Assembly (NCBI RefSeq): GCF_949628265.1
Contig: NC_088788.1
Coordinates: 35,512,335-35,576,334, forward strand
Reading direction: 5' to 3'
Source of the DNA: Cloeon dipterum
Taxonomy: Eukaryota; Arthropoda; Insecta; Ephemeroptera; Baetidae
DNA: 64,000 bases
Made by a program: the position numbers and the translations under genes. A model generated the notes under the pieces. The model ran no database searches, had not been told where the DNA came from, and saw nothing but the letters and a program-made list of their open reading frames with translations. Below, piece by piece: positions 23,395-34,700 of this stretch; the stretch's first letter is position 1, and each line of letters opens with the position of its first letter.

Positions 23395-23940
23395 AGGTAA
23401 AACTGAAATGGGGTGCAGCACACCCCATTTTTCAATTTATTTCAGAATTGTGAAATTTGGTTCATTACGCCCAGTTTCAGTAATTTTTATTCAATTATAA
23501 AAGCTATTTGATGCCCTTTTTAATATTAAATTTGCGTAGAATATAATTACACAATATACTAAAACAAACTGAAATGGGGTGCAGTGCACCCCATTTCAGA
23601 ATTTTTAAAAAACACTTTTATTCAACGTTACTCGATATATTTCAGTTTCAGAAATTTTTATTCAATTAAAAGCTGTTTGATGCTCTTTTTTCATATTAAT
23701 TTTGATTTGATTAAAATTACACAGTAAATTAAGTAAAACTGAAATAGGGCGCAGTGCATCCTATTTCTTAATTTTGCATTTTATTTCAGAAATGTAATAT
23801 CGGTTTTAGTACACGCAGTTTCAGTAATTTTTATTCCAGGAAGTTTTATCCAACATTAGTCGATATATTTCAGAGCACTGAAACGGGGGGCATTGTACCC
23901 CGTTTCAGAATATTTAAAAAACACTTTTACACAACATTAG
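23395..23940. repeat. palindromic minisatellite, about four diverged units
   Basis: The palindrome CTGAAATGGGGTGCAGTGCACCCCATTTC recurs in degraded form at about 23404, 23570, 23739 and 23878, spaced roughly 140-170 bp. Between palindromes the units share caacattagtcgatatattt, cagtttcagaaatttttatt, aaagctgtttgatgc and tttgattagattaaaatt blocks. The array ends at the foldback element, which is inserted in the caacattagtcg block of the last unit. Confidence 0.7.
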
Positions 23941-23942
23941 TC

Positions 23943-25521
23943 TGTAACGAGTATTTGGATACTCGTTTAGTTGATTTGTTTCTGCCATCTGTTAGGGCGT
24001 TTGAGAAAGAATTGTATTTGTGAATTTGTGTTATTTTGTAAGCCAGCAGGGGCTTTATGCTCAGCTCGGCAGAAGGAGAGTGTAGCTGGCCGAGTGCAGC
24101 ACGACTCGTCCGCCTAGGGTGGCTTGGCCACGATGGGCCAAGACCACGAGAACGGTTTCGCATTGAGTTGCGGATACAAACCATTTCAAGTTGATTGTAC
24201 AATCTACCCAAATTTTTGTAAGTAATATTGTACTTCAAAAATAGTCTCTGTTGTGATCTTGTTTATTGGAATGTATTTTGATGTTGGCATAAATGATTTG
24301 TTAAAAAGGATACCTGGCCAACTGGCTGTAGTGCGCCCATGCGACGACTACGAAACTGATATTGGATAATTCGGTGATGACGGCGGAAGATCTGAGTTTA
24401 GAGGACCTTGTACCAACGGATTTGAAACGTTAAAGTGCAAGACTCTGAGTGAAGTCCAACGTTCATGTCAAACGCCTTATTTGTGTATTGATAAGTATGA
24501 ATGTGTAATATTGTATTGACTAACCCCTGAAATTATCATTTGGCTGAAACGTCTTTATAATTAAATCGACGTCTTTTAAGGAATTTTATATAAATTCGGA
24601 TGTTTGATTGTTACGTCTTTTCACAATTTGTGTGAATATGTTGAGAATTTCCAAATATTTGAGCCACCCTAAAGAATCTTGTTCTCCTGTACTGGCATCC
24701 CACCTTCTACTGTGATATCCCATAAGGGATGCCATAAGGGATGCCATATCACAGTAGAAGGTGGGATGCCAGTACAGGAGAACAAGATTCTTTAGGGTGG
24801 CTCAAATATTTGGAAATTCTCAACATATTCACACAAATTGTGAAAAGACGTAACAATCAAACATCCGAATTTATATAAAATTCCTTAAAAGACGTCGATT
24901 TAATTATAAAGACGTTTCAGCCAAATGATAATTTCAGGGGTTAGTCAATACAATATTACACATTCATACTTATCAATACACAAATAAGGCGTTTGACATG
25001 AACGTTGGACTTCACTCAGAGTCTTGCACTTTAACGTTTCAAATCCGTTGGTACAAGGTCCTCTAAACTCAGATCTTCCGCCGTCATCACCGAATTATCC
25101 AATATCAGTTTCGTAGTCGTCGCATGGGCGCACTACAGCCAGTTGGCCAGGTATCCTTTTTAACAAATCATTTATGCCAACATCAAAATACATTCCAATA
25201 AACAAGATCACAACAGAGACTATTTTTGAAGTACAATATTACTTACAAAAATTTGGGTAGATTGTACAATCAACTTGAAATGGTTTGTATCCGCAACTCA
25301 ATGCGAAACCGTTCTCGTGGTCTTGGCCCATCGTGGCCAAGCCACCCTAGGCGGACGAGTCGTGCTGCACTCGGCCAGCTACACTCTCCTTCTGCCGAGC
25401 TGAGCATAAAGCCCCTGCTGGCTTACAAAATAACACAAATTCACAAATACAATTCTTTCTCAAACGCCCTAACAGATGGCAGAAACAAATCAACTAAACG
25501 AGTATCCAAATACTCGTTACA
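23943..25521. mobile_element. non-autonomous foldback DNA transposon, 1,579 bp, Ginger-like termini
   Basis: Two arms of 776 bp (23943-24718 and 24746-25521) are exact reverse complements as far as I can read, around a 27-bp loop that contains a doubled ataagggatgcc. Ends are TGTAACGAGTATTTGGATAC ... GTATCCAAATACTCGTTACA, and each end itself forms a small hairpin (AACGAGTAT-ttgg-ATACTCGTT). It is flanked by the 4-bp direct repeat AGTC (23939-23942 and 25522-25525). The empty site acattAGTCg survives in a neighbouring minisatellite unit (aacattagtcgat). A 4-bp duplication with TGTNR...YNACA ends fits the Ginger group (established knowledge). No transposase is encoded: the 100-residue frame seen in both arms has no family resemblance. 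Identical arms mean recent insertion or ongoing arm conversion. Confidence 0.88.
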
Positions 25522-26727
25522 AGTCGGTAAATTTAAAAAAACTTAAATATATATATGTTGAAGTAACAAAATGATATTTTTTTTGGAAAATTTTTTGGAA
25601 AAAAAATCCTATTTTCAGGTGCAGGAGCTGGACTCATTTGAGTCGAGTGTGAAGCGGAGCGGGTGCGGCATGAGCGGCGGTGGCGGCAGCAGCAATAACA
25701 TGCTGTCGACGCTGGTGCTTCCGCAGGTGCCGCGAAGCGATTTGTACAAACTGTAGACGTTCGGACTGGGCGATGGCTTCTTCAACTTCAGCTGTGTTGC
25801 CAGTCTGCTCGGCGTCCTCCAACCAACGGACTACCTTGAGTGAGTTTGTCCAAAAGGAGTTGCTGTATAAAATTTAATTTTAACCAACGACGCCATGCAA
25901 AAGCGACTTTCGCTCTCCGACCTGCTCGTCAAGGTAACAATTTTTTGTTTGGAAAATTCTGCTTGACTCGCTCCCTTTTCTGCTAGAAATTCAAGAATGA
26001 AACACAATAAAATAATCTTGAAAGGAATCAAAGATGTTTTACGAAATTAAATTAATTAGGACATTTATTCAAATTTGTAATAGTTTTTTTTATTATAAAA
26101 TTTAATTCTAGTTCAGTTGAGTGGCAGTGTGACCGCTAAAGACCTGACCTCGTTCGCCAAGCAGTGTGGAAAATGTCGCTAACCAGATCCAGGATGGAGC
26201 CACGGCTGGAAGACCAAAACTCGCAAACTCATCAGCACCAAATTTTGCCGCTCGATACTAGAAGAGTAAATTAATTGATATTTTTTCAACCTTTTTTACA
26301 TTTCAAATTGATTGAGGACGAGTTGGTGTACCAGCTGACGGCGCTGGAGGTGCAGTTGATTCCGATCGAGAAGTAGCAAATCACGCAGAACATGTCGCAT
26401 TTGAAGACGATTCAATACTTCGTCGGCAGCCAGGGCACCGCCATCGCGCAAGAAGTAATTTAGCCCTTATTTTTTGCAGTTTTTTACACATTGGTTTGCA
26501 GAAAATGCGGCAGTTCGTGGAGCGCATCCTCAACTACGTGGCGCAGTTCCACGAGTACGTGCTCGACTCAATGGCACCCTGTCGGCCGGTGTGCCCTGGC
26601 GACACGCCTCTGCGCCACAAACTTCTCTAGTCACCTCATTGTAATTGAAAAGAAAGTCGATCACCATTTAATTCCCGAAGGGAAGACGTTGCTTCTAGCA
26701 TTCTAACTAAATTATAAAGTGATTGCA

Positions 26728-26733
26728 AATAAA
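26728..26733 (+). terminator. polyadenylation signal after the degraded gene
   Basis: AATAAA about 100 bp after the last exon block, followed by AT-rich sequence. Confidence 0.4.
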
Positions 26734-26808
26734 ATTAAAATATTTTATTTCATCCGTTGCATACCTCAAATAAAAACTACAGTTAAATATGGTTACAATT
26801 TTAACGTT

Positions 26809-26814
26809 TTTATT
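26809..26814 (-). terminator. candidate distal polyadenylation signal of the coiled-coil gene
   Basis: AATAAA on the minus strand about 1.9 kb downstream of the stop codon at 28724. It would give a long 3' UTR converging on the degraded plus-strand gene. Nearer signals cannot be excluded. Confidence 0.3.
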
Positions 26815-28723
26815 CAATTTCAATAATTTACAAAATTCTGATTACGTTGGGATTTCGACATTTTTGCGAGTCTACCCTGTCCAACGGGATCAACTCTTTC
26901 ATTATTGCACCTCTGTCTATGAAATAATACAAACATGTAATTAAGTATCATGCTCACTCTCAAGCTAACTTTACAAATACATTAATCAAACAGCAGAATT
27001 TTGAAGCCGACTAAACAACTCGAAGAGCCGCTCAAAAATCAAAAACAAATTTAGCTTTTCGGAGGGTGACACAAAGCTCGCGTGGGATTTAAATTATATT
27101 AAAACCTATCTTAAAAAAACATGGCCCGTTTCGTTTGGTGTGCAAATTCAAAGTTTCCCGTCTGGATTCACAGTCAGCTTGCAAATGTTAATAGTGTTTG
27201 ATTTCGTTAGGGAATTCAAAACTATTTGTTGCCTCGTAGAACGTCGTCTCCGCGATCAGAATGAATGAGAATGGGGCTCTTAAAAACTCTCAACCTGTTG
27301 AGAATCCAAGAGGTTTGTTACGAATTTCGATAAATTCTTAAAAGCAGGTGCAGGGAGATCCGACCAAACAGTTTTGAATCCAGAGAAAACTATCGCAGGA
27401 ATGTGAGGGGTGAGTATCAGTATTCGTAATTGTATTCTTTACATCGTCAGAGTTTTAAAATAGTCAACAGTAGAGCTTATCAACTGAAAAAAGCGTTTTG
27501 ATCCGCAACTCGGGTCGCGACTTTTTTGCAAAAAGCGCGCGCGCGAGCTATTGCGGACTTTTTTCTGCAATGAGCCCTGGTACGAAGGAATCAAAGTTCG
27601 GTCATGTCTTTTAATTTGCAAAGGCGTGACGACGTTGACATCTGAAAGCAAAATCAACGCATCAATCAAAGCCTCTGGGGACTGGAGCCATCAAACACGA
27701 AAAATCGGGGTCAAGAAATTCGATCCAAAGCCACTTTTCTCGTCCAAGGCACGTGCAAGCGTCTCACCGCAGCGCAGAGGAAAGGCAGAAAGAGAGAGAC
27801 GACTCGCGCCAAACATATATCATCAATGGCACCGCGAAACAGTAACGAGATTACATAAGTACTAGGTGCGTTTGCGTTTTCAACATCAAATAGATAACAG
27901 CAGCTCTCATCATTTCACCTAAATGCATTTGTACACAGTATTTACCTTTGCGGCCTGCTGGCTGAAACCAGGCCAACGAGTTTATGTGGGTGTTCAGAGA
28001 GAAAGAGAGAGAGAGAGCGTAAAATTGTCTTCAAAGCAGCCAGAAAATTATGAATCACATAGAGGGCAGTTAAAAACTTTTTTCTTTCAGCCAGGCACGC
28101 GTACAAATGAAAACCTGGCTCTTCATGCAGTGTGATTGGCAAAGAACAAACAAGTAGGCATGTGCAAAAGTAATTGCTTTCAGCAGAAAAACATTTCTTT
28201 GACAAGAAATAATCGATTATATTGTTTGGATTCCATGGTTTAATAACAATGAATTTAAACCACAAGAAAAACTCCACTCTCAAAAACCTATTACCTGCGG
28301 TATGATCAAATTTATATTCGGGGCGTGGTTTCCAAGAAAATTGAAAAGTGGGGGAGGGGTTGTCCTGGTTCCTGGGGGAACAAAAGAAGGCGAGTTGGGC
28401 CTGGACAGTCAAAAATGTGTCCGAGTCAAATCGGACCAAAACAGCCGCCGCATTTTACCAATTTTCAAACAGCGTGAGAAAGCTACATGAAAATGGTTGT
28501 TCATTAAATCTCTTTCCAAACGCAGAAACAAATACATTTTGCACATCCCTTCCGACATAAGTTTCGAGTGCTTGGCAAAATATGGAAAATGATACAAATA
28601 CAGGCCCAGAAGACTCAAACACAGCAGGGGGAAATTATTTGAGCCGTAAATCATGTCCATTGCGGTGAAATGATTTGTTTAAAAATAGGTATTTACAAGA
28701 GCGGCGGTGCGTGTGGAGCAATT
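26815..28723 (-). other. no gene seen; probably the 3' UTR of the coiled-coil gene
   Basis: Frames here lack splice support and recognisable content. GC-rich and purine-rich patches occur at 27530 (gcgcgcgcgcg) and 27997-28018 (gaaagagagagagagagagc). Confidence 0.4.
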
Positions 28724-31700
28724 TTACCTCTTGGACACTCGGTGGATGAGTTTGCGAAACGAGGCGGTCCACTTGGACCTGTTGAGGCTGCTCTTGGGAG
28801 GGGGCGACGGCGTGGCCTCGCCCATGCAGGCTGTCTTCGAGTCGCACAGCTCGGACGAGAAGCCCGAGTCGGAGGAGAAGGCGCGCGCGGCCGTCGAGTT
28901 GGAGGTCAGTGAGACGTCGGTGGGCAGAGATGAGACAGCCAGCTCTTGCTCCTCCTCATCGTCATCTTCTTCTTCTTCTTCGTAGCTTGTCGTACTAACC
29001 TGAGTAAAAAACAAGCAAAATTAGCAATCAAGAAGTAAATGCAATTAATGATAAAGGGTTAACAACAAAAGCAAATAATGGCTTCAATCTGTTACAAGCA
29101 AGTTTGTTTCGGTGATTACGTTTGCTTTGTTTCAATTTAGTTGCGGTTACGGCAGGCACCAAAATACATATTTGTGAGCAGGGCACCGTTTTCTTGCATC
29201 TATAATTTAGCATGTGTAAAATACAGTAGAGTGTAATGAAAAATCGACAGGATAAGGAAATTAAGACATTTTTTTAAGAAAAATCAGTCCTAGCTAGGTT
29301 CTAGGTTTCGAGCCAAACCATTCAAATTTAAAAGATGTTTTACATAAAATGAGTACTCTTTTGTTGATCTCGCATTGTTAGAAAAATAAAATCGATGAAT
29401 ATTGCAAATTTTGATCAATCGTGGGGATTTTTCCCTTGACAATACATGTTAGATTAAAGGATATTTTTTATTTGCTGAATAAAAATTGTTGATATTTTAA
29501 TTGAAACTAGGCCATAGCCCAAGAAAAAGCGGAGCACTACCATAAGCGTAAATTTTGGGACCAGAAAGCTGGAGTTAAATTTAAAAAAAAAATTACCGGA
29601 AAAGATCATCCAGGTAAAACTCTGAAATTGGCAGCCCTACTCAAATCACTTAAGGACTGAAATGATAAAATAAATTTCACAAAGATGATTTCCACGTTTT
29701 ACGTCGTTTTTTTTCCAGAAAAATGAGGACACTCCAAATCAAATTTCCAGTCTTAGGCTCAAGAGGCACAAAATCAGGACTTTTGATTAATGAAAAAAAT
29801 CTGACAAAAAATTACCAAAATTTATAATGAAACCAACAGGTCTGTGCAAGGCAAAGAAAAAAGGGTGGCCTGCTCTAAAAAATGAGTTGAAATCAAACTA
29901 AAGTAAAATACTTAAAAAAAAACACTTTAAAGCATGTGTATTCAGACTAAAGGGAAGATAAACAAGCTCGTCTAGCAGCAATTATTTTTGTAAATGGAGG
30001 AAAAGGTGAAATATTGAAGTACGGACAAAGACAAAAAGCGGCGGGTATCGGTTATTGCTCAAGAAAAGTACGGGTGGTGAGACGAGTATAGTGAGCAAAA
30101 CCAAAAAGTTATTTGCCATTTGCTGCTTGCCCTTGGATCGAGTACCTCCTCATCTTCGGCGTCGCTCGAGTCGCTGCTCTCGTCGCTGTCGATGTAGGAG
30201 AGGCCCGAGGGGCCCGAGACGGCGGGGGCGCGCGTCGGCGACGAGTGCAGCAGGTCTTCGTTGTCCAGCGAGCAGCCGGCCTCCTCCGACTCGTTCTGGC
30301 TGCCCAGCGAGTGCTTGTCCATCGAGGACGACGGCCGGATCCACTGCCGCAGGTCCTCCAGAGGTGCTTGGATGCACGAAAATATCTTGCGCCTGCGGAC
30401 AAAGCCAGCCAAAAATTGAGATATATTTATTTGGGTCTGCAAACAAACTTACTGCTGCCTGAAGCGATCGGCATAGTCACCGAACGTGGCCTTGGTGTAG
30501 CTGCACACCGAGCACTTTTTCCTCTTGCAGGTGGCCAAGTGCTTCATCGCTTTTTTGAACTGACTATTCAGCATGGCAGTTTGTTGTGACGACACTTGCA
30601 GTTCAGACAGCTGAAATTTGCAACCATTTTTTCAATTTTATTTCAACGTCTCTAAAGAATTCTGTCAAAATCAGTAACAATTTATTCAAAATTGGATGTT
30701 CAATCGAGATGGTATCTAATTACTGCGTGCAAACTTTACTTCACCATGTTTAATTTTCAATTTTCTGGACAATTCCCAGAATTCAGGAATTAGCTGGCTA
30801 AATTTCATCTAAATTGAGCGCAATCAATTTTGAAAATGTATTTTTTAGTTTTTTAAATCGCTGATTTGTCTTATGTGTATGACTTTGGCAAGAATAAACA
30901 ACAACAATAATAAAATGGTCGAATCGAACATTATTTTGCGCCTAATTGACACTCATGCCGACTTACCTCTTTTTCGAGAACCGCAACACTTTGATTGGCT
31001 CGGTTCTTTTGTTCGGACAGGTCTTCTAGGAAATTGCCAATGCCCTGCCTTTCCTCCTCCAGCTCTCGGCGGAGACGATCATTCTGGAATGCAGAAAGGC
31101 GGTGTTAATTTTCCACTCGTGGTGCCGTTTTCACTGCAAATATTCAATCAGAGCGGTGTAAAGTGACACGAATACTACGTAAGGTGAGTTACCTGAGATC
31201 CATGTGCAAGTGAGAAAAAGAGAACTACGTACATACTATCCATATTATGTGTTTGTGTGTGGATTAATTATCAAGTAGCAACTACTTGTGTGTTTGGTGA
31301 AGGGTGAACAGCGTGTGTCTCCCTCGGCTCACCTCTTTTTCCAACAAGTCCTTCTCGGCAGCAATCACCGTCGCTTGGTGGATTGCGTCGAAGCGGGCCC
31401 GCTCCAGGTTCCGCCGTTGGTACTCAGACTGACCTGCCTGAGCCCTCATCTGCCATAAAAGCGCCGGGTCAGGAAGGGGCGGTCTTTCTAAGGGGGGCTC
31501 TTGGATTTCGCATGACTGTACCTGTCGCAGGGCAGCGTCCCTCTCCGCTTGCAGTTTCTGTTGAAGGTCCAAAAAACGTTCCTTTTCAGCACGCAGCTGA
31601 AAAGGAGCCACCATTAGTCATTTCTTCTTTACAACAACATTTTTAATAACACTATACCGTAAGGTATTTTTCCAGTTTAAAAATTATAAAATTAACTATT

Positions 31701-34700
31701 TTTTTCAATCCCAAACTATGATGTTTTTTTGTTTCCATTAGAAAGGGTTTGACCAGAGATGATTTGCCAAAAGTAATAGTTTTAAGAAGATGGGAGAAAA
31801 TAAAATCAATTTTTCGGATGAATAACATTTTAATTACTGCAAATTAAGTTTTTCTATTTTACTGCACGGAACAACCAACCTCGAGTGTGAACTTTTAACT
31901 GAGATTTAAATTATTGCAAGTTTAAATTTTTTTCTTGAATGGAATCGAATTGCAATGACCCACACACCAGAGTTTTGAAACTCTTAACTCGAGGCGAAGT
32001 TTGTGAGAAATGTTGAGGACCATGATTAGTATCAAGCGTACTATTATTTCAGACCACTTTCGAGAGATAAACGATTTGTTTGGATTGTGTAGTATCATGC
32101 TGAAAAGTAAAAGTCTCGTGCAAGGAAAAAACAACTCGTTCAAGTGCAACGTCGGTTCCTTTTCTAATGAGCATGACAGTTAGTTAGAGGAAGTAAAACT
32201 ACACTTCTTGTCAAAATAAGCAATCAATCAGCGTGTTTTTTTCTTTTCTAGTCAAATTTCACAACTCCTCAGACGTTCATCAAATTTTACTGCTTAAAAA
32301 AGCAATTATCATTCGCTGCATAATTTTTTACGCTTTTACAAGGCCGCGCAATTAACCGATATGAATAGGAACAAGCATTCGATAAATCACGCACGCCCTT
32401 TTTCCAAAGCTCCTGCGGCAGCTCCTGCACCTTTAACAAGCTGACAAAGGTCTTGATTAAAATCGCCGCTGCCGCCTCTGTGCAACACCAGATACGAACG
32501 ACGCACGCGGCTGCTGTTATCAAAAGAAGGTCGACTCTCGCCAGGCCTTGCCATTGTGCGAACAATTATTCAGAGGCGAAAAATTGAAAGGAATGATAAG
32601 TAGTTCTAATTAACACACAAACGGCTGGGCTAATTACCAGACGCGGCGGGAATGCATTCAATTGTGCCTCTCGAGACGAATTAGCAGTTGTGAAAATTGG
32701 CGTGACGCGCACGACTTCAACTTTGCATGCTTCGTTTTGAGCAATAAAACTATAAAACGCTAATTTTCCCTGGCGAAAGACCCAAACTGCGCCGAGTACC
32801 AAATGACACTAAAGACGAAATGCCCGAACAAGCTCTAGCTCACATTCAAGTGCAAACTACGCTCTACAATCTGAAGATTAGAAAAAAAAATCTTTTAGAA
32901 CCTCTCCTAAGCGCGTTTTGAAAACCACCGAGCGGATAAAATGGAACAAGTGGCCACAAAGGAGCTTGGGTCCAATCGTGGCCATCTTTGCATCTTCCCG
33001 CACCGAGGCCTTTTAATTGAGACGCCAGACATTCGTTCCTAAAGCCGCTGGAAAGGTGAGGAAAGCAACGAGTGGCGTGTCCAGCCCGTTGAACTATATA
33101 ATTATGAGTATTTCGAGTGGAGCAGAAAATAATTTGCGCTATTGAACAATATTGTTTGGTCTGTAGTCTACAGAGCTGTCGGGAGTTGTTATCTTTTGCA
33201 AGAGGCCAGAAAACGAAGCGTGTGCGATGCTCTCAAAATTATTTAACAAGCAGCAGCATGCTCAACTCAATGTACACAAAATTACGAAATGCTGAAACAA
33301 AGATTTGGTATGAAGTGTGTTTGGCACGCGAAAGAGAAAATCCAAACTGACGCGTTAAAGAAAAAATTAAAAATTGAATCTGCGATCATTTAAGGTCAGG
33401 CTGATGCCCGGGCAAGGGAAGACGAGAAAGGAATATCAAGGTTGCGGAAACCCAAGCAAGTGTGAGAAAAAGTGTACCTTCTCGCATTCTTCCTCGAGCC
33501 GCACGACTTTCTCCAGTTGCAGAAAAAGCTCCTCGTCCTTGTCCAGCAGCTGGGCGTCGCGTTCCTCCACCCTCCTCTCGAGGGCTTCCCTCGCCTTGGC
33601 CAGTTCGTCGCGTTCTCCCTGCAACAAAGCAAATTCGCACGAAATCAGAACATGAAGTAGCCACCCTCGCGGCCTACTTTGTGCTGTTGTCCACGGGCGA
33701 TGCGCACGGTCGTTTCCTTCTCTCTCAGGAGGGAGTAGACCAGCTCGCACTTGTACTCGCCCATGGACGCAATCCGAAAAAGAGCGCAATTAATCCGTGA
33801 GAGCCGGTGCGCTGCTGCTGGTGCCTGGGAAAAGGCTCAAGTCCCACTGACTGCCGGCCGCACACCGACTGGTCTGCCTTTGATGCCACCGAGCATTAAA
33901 AAAAGATGCCCCGCGCGCGTTTACGTTGTTAGTTGTTATTGCGAGAGCTGCCTTTTGCCTTCCTCCGCACAGCACAACCGGCACGCCCTGTGCTCTGCTC
34001 TCTTTGACACTTTCGACGAGGTGGCTCTTGTCGCTCGCAGCGCTTCCTGCGTCCGCGCCTATTCATCACGCACTTTTCGCACGTGCAGAAAAAGCAGCCC
34101 CTTGTCAGCGGTCGACGCCGCTCTAATTAAATGAATATTCGTGTCAGCCAGCAACACACACTCCCGTTTCTCTTCAATTTTCATTCAACGGGCAAAATCT
34201 TAATCATTGCTGTTGCCAACCTCAAAAACATAATTTTTCTATCAAAATATTGGTGGGTATACGGAAACTGACTTTTAGACTCGAATAGGAGCAGGAAATC
34301 AGAGAGCTTTCTTCCATCCCATCTGTAAAAACACTATAGTCCCAAACAAAATCAAACGAGAAGCATCCTCGAAAGTGAATGAACTGCTTGGAACAAGAAA
34401 TCAATTTATTGCGGGTTAAGAGCCCCATCTGGCCGCCGCCTTGTTATTGTTAACGCCACACTCTCATCAACAAGTGCATTATAGACTGACAAACATTTGC
34501 TCTCTCTGCACAAGGTTCGACTTCCTCCCGAATTTCCTATTCAGGACGCATCCTTATAACAAACAACAAACGGTTCATTGCATTAGAAAAAGTGCCGCTG
34601 CTCGTGTGTCGTTTGACTAACCGACGCGATAAGATAGAACAACACCTCAATTATCTCGAGGGTGGCGTACACATCGGCATTCACTGACAAAAAATAGCGG

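Larger units (their letters stand above)
22776..26630 (+). pseudogene. degraded multi-exon gene, function unknown
   Basis: Chain of plus-strand exon-like blocks with usable splice sites: about 22820-23060 (a hydrophobic LLLLAFQLVLLCAAFAV stretch, then, in another frame, HPIYRVDDVADDVIALAS), 25619-25839, 25895-25932, 26115-26264, 26317-26454 and 26502-26630. Their peptides look like real protein, e.g. ELDSFESSVKRSG, KRLSLSDLLVK, DELVYQLTALEVQLIPIEK and KMRQFVERILNYVAQFHEYV. They are broken by in-frame stops (at 25754-25756 after SDLYKL and near 26374 after LIPIEK) and frame changes. GC and codon use of the blocks differ from the AT-rich introns. I do not recognise the family. The long first intron (23061-25618) contains a palindromic minisatellite and a foldback transposon. 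The stops could be assembly errors, but there are several. Confidence 0.45.

Noticed and set aside
23927..25546. Identical 100-residue proteins on opposite strands
   Set aside because: They arise because the two arms of the foldback element are reverse complements; no homology to a transposase or any known protein.
30055..30589. Plus-strand frames of 135 and 158 residues
   Set aside because: They are antisense shadows of coiled-coil gene exons at 30146-30392 and 30453-30610.
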